Under the pieces are notes generated by a model. The model saw only the letters and a list, made by a program, of their open reading frames with translations. It did not search any database and had not been told where the DNA came from. A stretch of DNA of 64,000 bases from Amycolatopsis nalaikhensis (GTDB taxonomy: Bacteria > Actinomycetota > Actinomycetes > Mycobacteriales > Pseudonocardiaceae): NCBI RefSeq assembly GCF_030264295.1, contig NZ_CP127173.1, positions 9,369,501 through 9,433,500 on the forward strand, read 5' to 3'. The position numbers were made by a program, and so were the translations under genes. This document shows positions 35,288-44,406 of this stretch, one piece after another. Position 1 is the first letter of the stretch. Each line of letters begins with the position of its first letter.

Positions 35288-35320
35288 GGACGGCGACGCC
35301 CGGCCGCCTTGACTCGGGGC

Positions 35321-35782
35321 ATGACGCGACCGATCCACGGCCCCGCCGACGGAGCCGTCCCCGAAGACACGACGGTGTTCGACGACGAGGTCCCGGCGGT
35401 GGCCAACCTCGACCCGGCTCTGCTGGCCGCGCTGCGCAAGGCGGCGAAGGACGCGGACGTGGAGTTCAGGGTGAACGGCGGCTGGCGGTCCCGGGCGTAC
35501 CAGGACGGCCTCCGCACCGCGGCGGTGTCCCGTCATGGTTCCGAGGAAGCGGCCGCGCGGTGGGTGGCGACGCCGGGGAAGTCGGCCCACGTTTCGGGGG
35601 ACGCGGTCGACATCGGGCCCGCCGAGGCCCAGGCGTGGCTGTCGGAGCACGGCGCCGAGTACGGGTTGTGCCAGATCTACGCGAACGAGCCGTGGCACTA
35701 CGAGCTGCGGCCGGAGGCCGTGGTGCACGGCTGCCCGCCGATGTACCCCGACCCCTCCCACGACCCCCGGCTGCGGGAGTAG
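35321..35782 (+). CDS. vanY: VanY-like D,D-carboxypeptidase (M15 family, cytosolic)
   Basis: A 153-residue M15B-type zinc peptidase. It has GGWRSRAYQ (substrate Arg), the zinc motif GKSAHVSGDAVDI with His90 and Asp97, and EPWHYEL with base Glu123 and ligand His126. VanY removes the terminal D-Ala from pentapeptide precursors that escape VanX. Unlike classical VanY proteins, no membrane anchor or signal peptide is visible, so it would act in the cytoplasm, perhaps on UDP-linked precursors. The closing region after His126 is short, with a Cys (HGCPPMYPD). The promoter block shared with vanH and its place next to vanR support co-regulation. The name is based on family and context, not proven activity. 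Confidence 0.82.
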   Translation: MTRPIHGPADGAVPEDTTVFDDEVPAVANLDPALLAALRKAAKDADVEFRVNGGWRSRAYQDGLRTAAVSRHGSEEAAARWVATPGKSAHVSGDAVDIGPAEAQAWLSEHGAEYGLCQIYANEPWHYELRPEAVVHGCPPMYPDPSHDPRLRE

Positions 35783-35785
35783 CGC

Positions 35786-37087
35786 TCACCGCCCGCCGAG
35801 GCGCTCGGTCGGCGTCCGGTACGTCTCCGGGCCCGTCAGCGCCGCGAGCGAAGCCACCACCGCGACGCCGACGCAGATCCACACCGTCGGGTACCAGGTG
35901 CTCTTGCCCTGGCCCAGCGCCTGGGCCAGCGCCGGCGCGAACCCCGAGGCGAGCAGGCCGAGCATCAGCCCGACGGCCATGCCGGTGTAACGGACCCGGG
36001 CGGGGAACTGCTCCGGGTACCAGGCCGCGCCGACGACGACCGGCATGGTGTACAGGACGCTCATGCCGACGAGCCCCGCGGCGAACACCAGCGGGGTGTT
36101 CCGGGTGTCGATCGCGCCGAAGAGCACGAACAACGACAGGCTGGAGCCCAGGGCACCGAGCACGAACACCGGTTTGCGGCCGATCCGGTCCGACAGCCGC
36201 CCGGCCACCGGGGCCAGCACCACCGCGCCCAGGTTGCCCAGCGACACCACGGCGAGCATCACCGGCCGGGACACGGCTCCGGTGCCGGTCGCGTAGGCGA
36301 GGGCGAAGATGGTGAAGATCGTGCCCACGACGTTGATCGTGCTGCAGACCGCGACGCGAAGGGTGGCCACGCCGTGCTCGCGCAGCAGCGTCACGAACGG
36401 CAGGGGCGCGCGTTCCCGCATGCCCGTGAACACCTCCGGCTCCTCGAGCTTGCGCCGGAGCAGGTAGGCCACGAGCGTCAGCACCCCGCTGAGCAGGAAG
36501 GGCAGCCGCCAGCCCCACGTCAGCAGCTGCTGTTCGGGAAGGGCCGCGAGCGGCAGGAACACCAGGCTGCCCAGCGCCATCCCCAGCTGCATCCCGCTCA
36601 TGGAGAAGCCGGTGTAGTACGCGCGACGGTCGTCCGGGGCGTGCTCCACGGTCAAGGACGTCGAGCCGGGCGACTCGCCGCCCGCGGACAGGCCCTGCAC
36701 GAGGCGGAGCAGGACCAGCAGGACCGGCGCGGTGACGCCGATGGAGGCGTAGGAGGGCAGCAGCCCGATCGCGAACGTCGCGACCCCCATCAGGCCGATC
36801 GTCAGGACCAGGGCGAGCCGCCGGCCGAGCTTGTCGCCGAGGTGGCCCCACAGCACGGCGCCGAACGGGCGGGCGACGCAGGCGACGCCGAAGGTGCCGA
36901 TCGACAGCAGCGTGCCGGTGGAACCCGCGTCCGGGAAGAAGATCCGGCCGAAGACCAGCGCGGCGGCCGACCCGTAGATCAGGAAGTCGTAGTACTCGAG
37001 CGCGCTGCCGAAGAAGCCGGAAACGGCCGCGCGGCGGACCTTCCGGGATCTCGCGACCGCGGGGGCGTGCGGAACGGTGGTGGACAC
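35786..37087 (-). CDS. MFS transporter (MHS/shikimate-transporter-like), operon end
   Basis: A 433-residue, about 12-helix permease. It has the MHS start FFGSALEYYDFLIYGSAAAL, WGHLGDKLGRRLA after helix 2, LVQGLSAGGESPGSTSL, and GRLSDRIGRKPVF. It belongs to the family that imports shikimate-like and benzoate-like acids with protons. It is the last gene of an eight-gene catabolic operon that runs from 44406 to 35786. A second MFS gene of another subtype is in the same operon, so this operon may import two substrates or handle import and export separately. The stop codon is only 3 bp from the vanY stop on the opposite strand. Confidence 0.82.
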   Translation of the reverse strand: MSTTVPHAPAVARSRKVRRAAVSGFFGSALEYYDFLIYGSAAALVFGRIFFPDAGSTGTLLSIGTFGVACVARPFGAVLWGHLGDKLGRRLALVLTIGLMGVATFAIGLLPSYASIGVTAPVLLVLLRLVQGLSAGGESPGSTSLTVEHAPDDRRAYYTGFSMSGMQLGMALGSLVFLPLAALPEQQLLTWGWRLPFLLSGVLTLVAYLLRRKLEEPEVFTGMRERAPLPFVTLLREHGVATLRVAVCSTINVVGTIFTIFALAYATGTGAVSRPVMLAVVSLGNLGAVVLAPVAGRLSDRIGRKPVFVLGALGSSLSLFVLFGAIDTRNTPLVFAAGLVGMSVLYTMPVVVGAAWYPEQFPARVRYTGMAVGLMLGLLASGFAPALAQALGQGKSTWYPTVWICVGVAVVASLAALTGPETYRTPTERLGGR

Positions 37088-37090
37088 GGG

Positions 37091-37792
37091 TCAGCTCCTG
37101 GGAGTGATCGGGTTGAGGCGGAGGGTCCGGGGGCCGTCGGTGGTGCCGAAGGTGACCGCGTAGAGCCCGTCGGGCCCGCCGTTGTAGGCGATGTCGACGC
37201 CGAGGTCCGCGGGCGCGACGACGTCGCCGAGCCAGTCCTTCAGCTCCGCTTCGGTGCCGCCGAGCTCGATCGCGGTGAGCCCGGTCCCCCGCACGTCGCC
37301 GGTGCCCGGTTGCGGCGCCAGCAGGCTGGAGTGGTTCGCCAGGTCGGGCACGTGGTAGAGGTTCGGCTTGCCGAGCAGCCACGCGTTCCGGAAGTCCGGC
37401 GCGTGCACCGAAGGAGCGCTGCCCTGCGCCGGAACCATCCGGACCTTGCCGCCGGCGATGTCCGCGGTCGGCGTGATCCCGCGGTGCCGGGCGAACTCCG
37501 CGACCTCGTCGAGGTCGTCGCTGCGCAGGCACAGTCCGGCGAAGCAGTCCCCGTTCGCGGTCTGGCGTTCCAGTTCCAGTGCCATCGGGGCCCGCTCGGC
37601 GATCATCCGGTGGTCGACGATGCTCTCCACCTCGAGGTAGACGTGACCGCCGAGGGACAGCAGCTTCTGGCCGAGCCCGAGACCGGGGAAATAGCCGCCG
37701 TCGGCGCTGCCGAGGCCCGTCGCCCGGCTCAGGTCGGCGGTGGTGCGGTAGAGGTTGTCCGACCAGACGGCGATGTGGTCGATGCTGATCAA
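37091..37792 (-). CDS. VOC-superfamily (glyoxalase-like) protein
   Basis: A 233-residue protein starting ISIDHIAVWSDNL, the His-bearing first strand of the vicinal-oxygen-chelate fold, followed by GGHVYLEVESIVDHR with candidate metal ligands and a second half (GLTAIELGGTEAELKDWLGD) resembling the glyoxalase-like PF13468 arrangement. Such proteins include extradiol-type dioxygenases, isomerases and glyoxalases. In this operon it is one of the two best candidates (with the cupin at 39852) for a metal-dependent ring-cleavage or isomerisation step; this is inference. Confidence 0.68.
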   Translation of the reverse strand: MISIDHIAVWSDNLYRTTADLSRATGLGSADGGYFPGLGLGQKLLSLGGHVYLEVESIVDHRMIAERAPMALELERQTANGDCFAGLCLRSDDLDEVAEFARHRGITPTADIAGGKVRMVPAQGSAPSVHAPDFRNAWLLGKPNLYHVPDLANHSSLLAPQPGTGDVRGTGLTAIELGGTEAELKDWLGDVVAPADLGVDIAYNGGPDGLYAVTFGTTDGPRTLRLNPITPRS

Positions 37793-37807
37793 CGCGGCTC
37801 CTGTCGG

Positions 37808-38902
37808 TCAGGCCACTGTGGACGGTTCGGGTACCGCGCGGCCGTACTGCCACGGGTAGGCCGCGGCCAGCGAGCGTGGGTCGAGGCGGGCTCGCGCCCG
37901 CAACGGCCAGGACGGGTCGCGCAACGCCTCCCTGGCGAGCAGGACGGCGTCGGCGTTACCGCCGGCGACGATCGACTCGGCCTGCTCCGGATCGGTGATG
38001 AGCCCGACCGCGGCGACCGGCAGCCCGGGCACGGCGGCCCGGATCCGGCGCGCGAACGGCACCTGGTAGCCGGGCCCCACCGGGATCCGCTGGTCCGGGT
38101 CCAGCCCGCCGGTGGTGACGTCGAGCAGGTCGACGCCGCGGGCCGCGAGCAGCGGGGCGAGCTCGCCGGTCTCCTCCGGCGTCCAGCCGCCGTCCACCCA
38201 GTCGGTGGCGGAGATCCGCAGCAGCAGCGGCCGGTCCTCGGGCCAGGCCGCGCGGACCGCTTCGGTCACCCGCAGGAGCAGGCGGATCCGGTTTTCGAAC
38301 GAGCCGCCGTAGGCGTCGGTGCGGTGGTTGGCCCGCGGCGACAGGAACTGGTGCAGCAGGTAGCCGTGGCCGGCGTGGATCTCGACGGCGTCGAACCCGG
38401 CCCGCACGGCCCGCCCGGCCGCCGCGGCGAAGTCCGCGACGACCCCGTCCAGGTCCGCCGGCGAGGCCGCGGCCGGGGTCGCGAACCCGCGGTAGGCCGA
38501 CGCCGACGGGGCGAGCGCCGTCCAGCCGCCCTCCTCCGGCGGCACCGTGCCCCGGCCCTGCCCGGGGACGCGGGTGGAAGCCTTGCGCCCGGCGTGTCCG
38601 AGCTGGACGCCGATCGCGGTCCCGTGGTCGTGCGCGAAGCCGGTGATCCGCCGCCACCCCACGACCTGCTCCTCGGACCACAGGCCGACGTCGGCGGAGC
38701 TGATCCGGCCCTGCGGGGACACGGCCGCCGACTCGGTCAGCACCAGCCCGAACCCGCCGGTGATCCGGGCACCGAGGTGGACCAGGTGCCAGTCGGCCGG
38801 GACACCGTCGGGACCGGCGCTGTACTGGCACATCGGCGACAACCAGGCCCGGTTCGGCAGCTCGAGCCCCCGCAGCCGCACCGGCTCGAACAGCGCGCTC
38901 AC
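37808..38902 (-). CDS. Old Yellow Enzyme-type NADH:flavin oxidoreductase (YqjM-like)
   Basis: A 364-residue FMN-dependent ene-reductase barrel. It begins LFEPVRLRGLELPNRAWLSP with MCQYSA (the Cys of the YqjM class that modulates FMN potential). It has VQLGHAGRKAS, the active-site pair HxxH in FDAVEIHAGHGYLLHQF, LSPRANHRTDAYGGSFENR (FMN/substrate loop) and C-terminal phosphate-binding GGNADAVLLARE. It would reduce an activated C=C bond of an intermediate. The GTG at 38902 overlaps the amidohydrolase stop (GTGA), showing translational coupling. Confidence 0.88.
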   Translation of the reverse strand: MSALFEPVRLRGLELPNRAWLSPMCQYSAGPDGVPADWHLVHLGARITGGFGLVLTESAAVSPQGRISSADVGLWSEEQVVGWRRITGFAHDHGTAIGVQLGHAGRKASTRVPGQGRGTVPPEEGGWTALAPSASAYRGFATPAAASPADLDGVVADFAAAAGRAVRAGFDAVEIHAGHGYLLHQFLSPRANHRTDAYGGSFENRIRLLLRVTEAVRAAWPEDRPLLLRISATDWVDGGWTPEETGELAPLLAARGVDLLDVTTGGLDPDQRIPVGPGYQVPFARRIRAAVPGLPVAAVGLITDPEQAESIVAGGNADAVLLAREALRDPSWPLRARARLDPRSLAAAYPWQYGRAVPEPSTVA

Positions 38903-39855
38903 CGGGACCGCCCCAGGAAGGCGCGGGCGTTCGCCGACAGCGTCGCGACGTCCAGGCCGCCGCCGGTGGCGAACCCGAGCGGATCGCGCTGGGCCATGTC
39001 GAACGGGTAGTCGCTGCCGCACACGACGGCCTGCTTCCCGGCCCGCTCGGTGAGCAGCCCGAGCAGCGCCGGGTCGTGGGTGACCGTGTCGAACCACAGG
39101 TCCCGCACCGCTTCGCCGGGCGGGCGGGCCGAATCGCGGCGGACGTCGGCCCGCGTCCGCCAGCCGTGATCCCACCGGCCGAGCAGACCAGGGGTGCAGC
39201 CGCCGCCGTGCACGAAGCAGATCCGCAGCCCGGGGAGGGCGTCGAGGACGCCGCCGAGCAGCAGGGCCGCGACCGCGGTCGCCGTCTCCACTGGGTTGCC
39301 GATCAGGTTGGCCAGGTAGTGGCCGCCCCACTCGGGCCGCGGCAGCTGCATCGGGTGCACCAGCACCGAAAGCCCGAGCCGGGCACACTCGCCGAGGACG
39401 TGCCGCAGGACCCCGGTGTCCAGTGATGCGCCGCCGAGCAGCGGCGGGATCGCGACCCCGGCGATGCCCGGCGCGGCCGCCAGCCCGTCGAGCCGCGCGG
39501 TCGCCGCCGCGGCCTCGTCCAGCGGGACCAGGCCGAGCCCGGCCAGCGCGCCACCGGACTCCGCGACGACCGCGCCGAGCGCGTCGTTGAACGCGTCGAC
39601 GTAGTCCGGCGCTGGCCCGGCCACCGGGAACGCGAAGGGCGGTGCCGAAAGCACGCGAACCGCGATGCCCGCTTCGGCCATGTCGGCCCGGATCGACGGC
39701 ACGTCGCTCATCGCGCGGGTGGCGATCGACAACGGCACCTCGCCGAGGTGCAGCTCGCCGTCGCGGTCGCGCAGCGGCCCGTACGGCGCGCCCGGCGGCA
39801 GTCCGAAGAGGTCCGCGGGCAGCCAGTGCGCGTGGACGTCGATGCCGCCGGTCAC
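38899..39855 (-). CDS. ACMSD-type amidohydrolase/decarboxylase
   Basis: A 318-residue amidohydrolase-2 family protein. It has the zinc-binding IDVHAHW at residues 5-11, a His in VLVHPMQLP near 170, FVHGGGCTPG near 218 and the Asp in VVCGSDYPFDM near 285. The set HxH-H-H-D matches aminocarboxymuconate-semialdehyde decarboxylase and gamma-resorcylate decarboxylase, which remove CO2 from aromatic or muconate-type acids. It may decarboxylate the pathway substrate or a ring-cleaved product. Coupled to the cupin gene upstream (start/stop overlap at 39852-39855) and the OYE gene downstream. Confidence 0.83.
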   Translation of the reverse strand: MTGGIDVHAHWLPADLFGLPPGAPYGPLRDRDGELHLGEVPLSIATRAMSDVPSIRADMAEAGIAVRVLSAPPFAFPVAGPAPDYVDAFNDALGAVVAESGGALAGLGLVPLDEAAAATARLDGLAAAPGIAGVAIPPLLGGASLDTGVLRHVLGECARLGLSVLVHPMQLPRPEWGGHYLANLIGNPVETATAVAALLLGGVLDALPGLRICFVHGGGCTPGLLGRWDHGWRTRADVRRDSARPPGEAVRDLWFDTVTHDPALLGLLTERAGKQAVVCGSDYPFDMAQRDPLGFATGGGLDVATLSANARAFLGRSR

Positions 39856-40292
39856 GCGCCCTCCAGCGGGAGCGGCGCGTTCGCGCTGTCGAGGTGCTCG
39901 ACCGTGGTGAACACCAGCTCCGTGGCACCGGCGTTCTCGATGTCGTGCAGCAGGTACTGGCCTTCCGCGAAGGTGAAGTGCCGGGTCTCCCCCGCGGTGT
40001 AGGCGACTTCGCGGGTGGTGCCGTCGCTGGTGTGCTGGCGGCTGCGGCCGGCGGTCACGGCCGTCCAGAAGTAGTCGAGGACGTGCCGGTGGGCGTGCCA
40101 GCGTTCGCCGGGCGCGAGGCGGATCTCCCAGACGCGCACGCGGTCGTTCTCACTGAGCAGCCGGGAGCCCACCGCACCGTCGTGGGCGTGGGCCTCGAAC
40201 TCGGCGCGCAGCTCGGGGCTCCAGCCCGCGAAGCCGGTGGCGACCAGCTCACCGGCCAGCGGCAGGTCGGACAGGAAACCGGTGTCGGTCAT
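39852..40292 (-). CDS. Small cupin protein
   Basis: A 146-residue single cupin barrel. Candidate metal ligands are in WEIRLAPGERWHAHRHVLDYFW (His-x-His plus a further His) and the second motif is ETRHFTFAEGQYLLHDIENAG. A relationship to ring-cleaving cupins such as homogentisate or gentisate dioxygenase is not visible by eye; many small cupins of this kind are uncharacterised. It lies between the flavoprotein hydroxylase and the amidohydrolase genes, consistent with a step acting on a hydroxylated ring. Confidence 0.7.
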   Translation of the reverse strand: MTDTGFLSDLPLAGELVATGFAGWSPELRAEFEAHAHDGAVGSRLLSENDRVRVWEIRLAPGERWHAHRHVLDYFWTAVTAGRSRQHTSDGTTREVAYTAGETRHFTFAEGQYLLHDIENAGATELVFTTVEHLDSANAPLPLEGA

Positions 40293-40308
40293 CGTGGTTC
40301 CTTTCGGG

Positions 40309-41499
40309 TCAGCGGACGGGGCCGTACAGGCCGAAGCGCAGGTTCGGGTCGCCGGGGGTCCAGGTGTTGTGGAACTGGGAGCGTTCGCCCATTTCCTTCA
40401 CCCGCGCCAGAAGCCGGGCGCCGAGCTCGAGCTGCGCCGGCTCCCACTTCCGCAACGCGGCCGGGATGTCGCCGTCGGCGGCGGTCAGCGCGTCGGCCAG
40501 CGCCCAGGCGTCGGCGGCGGCCTTGGCGGTCCCCGCCGCGGCGTGCGGGCGGGCGGCGGACGCGGCGTCGCCGAGCAGGGCGATCCGGCCGTCGGCCATC
40601 TTCGCCGACCGGACGTCGGAGACCACCTGGAGGTAGGGCTGCTCGGTGGCCGTGACGACCTCCGCCGCGGCCGGCGCCAGCACCCGCGCGGCGGTCGCGC
40701 GCATCTCCTCGACGTAGCGGTCCTGGACCTGGCCCGGGTGCAGGGAGACGGTGCCGGTGAAGCCGCGCTTGTCGATCAGCAGCTCGGCCAGCTCGCCACC
40801 GGCGGGCACGTTGCGGTACCAGACGTAGTTCAGCAGCCGGTCCCGCGGCCCGGTCCCGGTCTCGCCGGGGATCGGGTAGAGCGTGATGTGCGAATGCGGG
40901 ACGACGCTGTAGGAGATCGCGTCCGCCAGCAGTCCCCGGACGTCGGCGGGCAGCGTGTGCTCGGGCACGGTGCCGCGCCAGCCGACGTACCCGGAATACT
41001 CCATTGTGGACTCCGGGTCGAGCACCCGGCGGCCGACCGAGGTGATCCCGTCGGCGAACACCACCAGCTCCGCCGCCGCCTCGCGGCCGCTGACGAACCG
41101 GATCGTCGCGTGGTCGGCGTCTTGCGAGACACCGCAGGCGAATTCGCCGAGGTGGTAGTGCTCGGTGCCGAAGTCGGCGAGCAGCGCGCGGTAGAAGGTG
41201 CCCCACGACGTGTAGGTCCAGCGGCGCCGCTCGCGGTGCAGGATCTCGTTGCCCGGCCCCAGGTACTGGACGTACTCGGTGGCGGTGGACAGCGTCTCCG
41301 GGTCCTGGTGGCTGCGCTCGGCGAACCAGCGGACCGTGTCCGGCTGCAGCACGATCCCGCCGCCCCGGCCGTCGAGCGGGGTCGGGGTGCGTTCGAAGAC
41401 GTCGACCTCGAAGCCGAGGTCGCGCAACAGCAGGGCGGTGGTCAGCCCGCCGATGGAACCGCCGATCACGACGGCGCGGGCGTGGGCGTAGCGGGACAT
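40309..41499 (-). CDS. FAD-dependent aromatic hydroxylase, 2,6-dihydroxypyridine-3-hydroxylase-like
   Basis: A 396-residue group A flavoprotein monooxygenase. It has the FAD-binding AVVIGGSIGGLTTALLL at residues 9-25, GGGIVLQPDTV, the DG motif VVFADGITSVGRRV, and the GD motif IALLGDAASAARPHAAAGTAKA. The PRPHAAAG version of the last motif, the YPIPG strand, and the ending PGDPNLRFGL resemble 2,6-dihydroxypyridine 3-hydroxylase of nicotine degradation more than salicylate or p-hydroxybenzoate hydroxylases. It would hydroxylate an aromatic or N-heteroaromatic ring using NAD(P)H and O2. It sits at the heart of the operon; its ATG overlaps the MFS stop by one base. Confidence 0.83.
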   Translation of the reverse strand: MSRYAHARAVVIGGSIGGLTTALLLRDLGFEVDVFERTPTPLDGRGGGIVLQPDTVRWFAERSHQDPETLSTATEYVQYLGPGNEILHRERRRWTYTSWGTFYRALLADFGTEHYHLGEFACGVSQDADHATIRFVSGREAAAELVVFADGITSVGRRVLDPESTMEYSGYVGWRGTVPEHTLPADVRGLLADAISYSVVPHSHITLYPIPGETGTGPRDRLLNYVWYRNVPAGGELAELLIDKRGFTGTVSLHPGQVQDRYVEEMRATAARVLAPAAAEVVTATEQPYLQVVSDVRSAKMADGRIALLGDAASAARPHAAAGTAKAAADAWALADALTAADGDIPAALRKWEPAQLELGARLLARVKEMGERSQFHNTWTPGDPNLRFGLYGPVR

Positions 41500-42884
41500 C
41501 AGAGCTTCTCCTCAGCGGGGATCGCGGCACCCGGGCTGGGTTCCGGGGTGGGGACGGGGTCGGCGGGCAGGGCCAGGCCGCGGGTTTCGGGGGCGAACAG
41601 CAGGCCGAGCGCGCCGAGCAGGCCGACCCCCACCACGCAGGTGGTGGCCAGGCCGAGATCGCCGCCGAACCACGAAGCGGCGATGACCCCGGCGACCAGC
41701 GGGCCGGCCGCGGTGAAGTACCGGCCGATCCCGTTGTACAGCGCCATTCCGGTCGCCCGGACCGACGGCGGGAACAGCTCCGGGCCGTAGACCAGGATTC
41801 CGGAGAGCGCGCCGTAGAGGCCGAACCCGGCGACCGGGACCACGGCGAGGAACGTGCCCCAGCCGTGCGTGAAGGGGAAGAGGAACCCGACACTGACCGC
41901 GGAGACGGCGAAGCTGGTGAGGAACGCCCGGCGCCGTCCGATCGCGTCGGCCAGGAAGCCCCAGGTGGCGTAACCGAGCACCCCGCCGGCGTTGAACAGC
42001 ATCGAGGCGGTCGCGACGCGGGAGTTCGCGACGTCCGGGGTGAGCGCGGCGGCCGCGGCGGCCTGCCGGATGACCTGCGGGTACCAGGTCGACACGCTCC
42101 AGAACGCCACCAGCGAGCCGGTGGCCAGCGCCGTGCCGACCAGGGTGGGGCGCAGCAGCGGCCGGGTGAGCAGCCGGGCGAGGACGAACCGGTCCTGCTC
42201 GGCGCGCTGCCCGCGGGCCCGCCGGGCGCGGCGGGCGGCGATCGTGCCGCGGATCTCCGGCGGCTCCGGGACGTGCCGTCGGATGAAGTACACCAGCAGC
42301 GCGGGCGCCACGGCGATGCCCATCATCAGCCGCCAGCCGTGGCCGCCGAGGACGGCGTAGGACAGGGCCGCGAGGAAGAAGCCCATCGCGTAGCCGGACA
42401 TCATCACGCCGCACGCGCGCGCCCGGTAGCGGTTGCGCCACACCTCGGCGACCAGCGCGGCCCCGACCGGCGCCTCGACCCCGGAGCCGAGCCCGGCGAC
42501 GAACCGCAGCAGGCCGAGCTGCCACCAGGTGTCGGCGAACGCCGCCAGCGCGGTGAACACGGCATAGGTCACGATCCCCGCGGACAGGACCCGGACCCGG
42601 CCGAAGTAGTCGGCGAGAATCCCGAAGAGGATGCCGCCGGTGCCCCAGCCGAACAGGAACAGCGCGACGGTCAGGCCGCCGTAGAGGCCGATGGTGCCGG
42701 TAGCGGGCCCGATCCCGCTGTGCGGCAGCAGTTCCGTCATGGCGGGGCCGAGGATCAGCGCGTACAGGCTGCCCGCGAACCCGTCGAGCGCCCAGCCCAT
42801 CGTGGTGCCGGCCAGCACCAGCCACTGGGTTCGGGTGATGACGGTGCGCCAGGCCCCGGGCGCGGAGGTGGGGGTATTCGACAT
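41499..42884 (-). CDS. MFS transporter (AAHS/Sugar-porter-like)
   Basis: A 461-residue permease of about 12 helices: GWALDGFAGSLYALILGPAM in helix 1, GILADYFGRVRV after helix 2, AGLGSGVEAPVGAALVAEVW, and WGFLADAIGRRRAF in the second half. Its features are nearer to aromatic acid:H+ symporters and sialate/niacin-type porters than to the MHS family of its operon partner. The ATG at 42884 has AAAGGAG seven bases upstream. Probably imports the aromatic substrate degraded by the neighbouring enzymes. Confidence 0.82.
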   Translation of the reverse strand: MSNTPTSAPGAWRTVITRTQWLVLAGTTMGWALDGFAGSLYALILGPAMTELLPHSGIGPATGTIGLYGGLTVALFLFGWGTGGILFGILADYFGRVRVLSAGIVTYAVFTALAAFADTWWQLGLLRFVAGLGSGVEAPVGAALVAEVWRNRYRARACGVMMSGYAMGFFLAALSYAVLGGHGWRLMMGIAVAPALLVYFIRRHVPEPPEIRGTIAARRARRARGQRAEQDRFVLARLLTRPLLRPTLVGTALATGSLVAFWSVSTWYPQVIRQAAAAAALTPDVANSRVATASMLFNAGGVLGYATWGFLADAIGRRRAFLTSFAVSAVSVGFLFPFTHGWGTFLAVVPVAGFGLYGALSGILVYGPELFPPSVRATGMALYNGIGRYFTAAGPLVAGVIAASWFGGDLGLATTCVVGVGLLGALGLLFAPETRGLALPADPVPTPEPSPGAAIPAEEKL

Positions 42885-42915
42885 GGACGGCTCCTTTGCC
42901 GGAGGTCGAACGCGG

Positions 42916-44406
42916 TCAGTTGAGGCGGCCGGGTGCGGCGGAGCCGTACCAGTCGACGTCGTCGGCCGCGGTGCGCACGACGACGGTCTTGAGCCAGGTG
43001 AAGTCGTCGAAGGACTCCGTGCCGGCGTCGCGGCCGGTGCCGGACTCCTTGATCCCGCCCCACGGCAGCGAGGGTTCGAGCCGGTGGTGGTCGTTGACCC
43101 AGACCATCCCGGCCCGGATCCGGTCGGCCACGCGGTGCCCGCGGGCCAGGTCGCGGGTCCAGACCCCCGCGCCGAGCCCGAAGCGGTTGTCGTTGGCCTT
43201 GGCGATCGCGTCGGCCTCGTCGTCGAAGGGCACGACGACGGCGACCGGGCCGAAGATCTCCTCGCGGGCCACCCGCATGGCCATCGTGGCGTCGGCCAGC
43301 ACGGTGGGCCGGACGAAGAACCCGCCATCGAAGGGCGCGGGCAGCTCCGGGACACCGCCCCCGGCGGCGACGCGGGCGCCTTCGGCGCGGCCGGCCTCGA
43401 TCAGCGCCAGGACCTTGTCCCGCTGTGCCGCGCTGACCATCGGCCCGAGCTGGGTGGCCGGGTCCGACGGGTCGCCGATCCGGATCGCGTCGGCCCGCTT
43501 GGCCAGTGCCGTGACGAACCGGTCGTAACTCGCGCGCTGGACCAGGAACCGCGAACCGGCCACACAGGACTGTCCCGCCGCGACGAACGCGGCGAACGCC
43601 GCGCCTTCGGCGGCGGCGACGGGGTCGATGTCGTCGAACACGACGATCGGGGTCTTGCCGCCGAGCTCGGCGGTCACCCTGGCGAACCGGTGCGCGGTGG
43701 CGACGGCGGCCGCCCGGCCGGCCTCGGTGCCGCCGGTGAGGGTGATCTTGGCGATGTCCGGGTGCCCGGTGAGCCGCTCCCCGACTTCCCGCCCGCCGGT
43801 CACCACGTTCACCACGCCGTCCGGGATCCCGGCGTCCGCCAGCAGCTCCGCCATGGCCAAAGTGGACAGTGGCGTGGTTTCGGACGGCTTCACCACCACG
43901 GTGTTCCCGGTCGCCAGCGCAGCGGAAAGGCTGCGGGCCAGGATCAGCAGCGGGTGGTTGAACGGCGTGATGATCCCGCAGACACCGAGCGGGGCCCGGC
44001 GCTGGTAGGTCAGGTACGGCCCGTCGGAGGGCAGCACCGCGTCGCGCTGGGCGGCCAGCAGCCCCGCGTTGTAGCGGAACCACTCCGGGACCCGGGACAG
44101 CTGGGCGCGGGTTTCGGTGACGGGACGGCCGTTGTTGCGCGTCTCGAGCCGGTAGAGGTCCTCGGCGGCGGCTTCGATCGTGTCCGCGGCCCGCAGCAGC
44201 AGCCGGCCGCGCGCGGTGCGGGTCAGCGACGGCCACGGCCCGTCGAGGAAGGCGGCGCCGGCGCGGGCCACGGCCGCGTCGACCTCGGCGAGGGAGCTGT
44301 CGGGGACCGTGCGGACGACGGCGCCGGTGGCGGGGTCGAGCACCGGGCGGCCGGGGCGGGCGACGGGCTGCGCGTGGACGGGGGACGAAGAGGTCGTCGT
44401 CGACAT
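42916..44406 (-). CDS. NAD(P)-dependent aldehyde dehydrogenase
   Basis: A 496-residue class of ALDH with all main motifs: cofactor segment PLGVCGIITPFNHPLLILAR, VVVKPSETTPLSTLAMAEL, Rossmann TLTGGTEAGRAAAV, catalytic Glu (VTAELGGKTPIVVF) and catalytic Cys (AAGQSCVAGSRFLV) near residue 287, and EEIFGPVAVVVPF. It oxidises a semialdehyde or aldehyde to an acid, presumably a product of ring cleavage. It is the first gene of the operon, 112 bp from the divergent PucR-type regulator; the ATG at 44406 follows GAGAAAGGG. Confidence 0.9.
   Translation of the reverse strand: MSTTTSSSPVHAQPVARPGRPVLDPATGAVVRTVPDSSLAEVDAAVARAGAAFLDGPWPSLTRTARGRLLLRAADTIEAAAEDLYRLETRNNGRPVTETRAQLSRVPEWFRYNAGLLAAQRDAVLPSDGPYLTYQRRAPLGVCGIITPFNHPLLILARSLSAALATGNTVVVKPSETTPLSTLAMAELLADAGIPDGVVNVVTGGREVGERLTGHPDIAKITLTGGTEAGRAAAVATAHRFARVTAELGGKTPIVVFDDIDPVAAAEGAAFAAFVAAGQSCVAGSRFLVQRASYDRFVTALAKRADAIRIGDPSDPATQLGPMVSAAQRDKVLALIEAGRAEGARVAAGGGVPELPAPFDGGFFVRPTVLADATMAMRVAREEIFGPVAVVVPFDDEADAIAKANDNRFGLGAGVWTRDLARGHRVADRIRAGMVWVNDHHRLEPSLPWGGIKESGTGRDAGTESFDDFTWLKTVVVRTAADDVDWYGSAAPGRLN

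Noticed and set aside
30453..35782. Glycopeptide antibiotic biosynthesis cluster edge
   Set aside because: No NRPS, P450 Oxy, halogenase, glycosyltransferase or Dpg/Hpg genes are near. The locus is a resistance module only within this window.
37091..40292. Assigning the VOC protein or cupin as gentisate/homogentisate dioxygenase
   Set aside because: Characteristic motifs for those named enzymes could not be seen; only the fold is supported.
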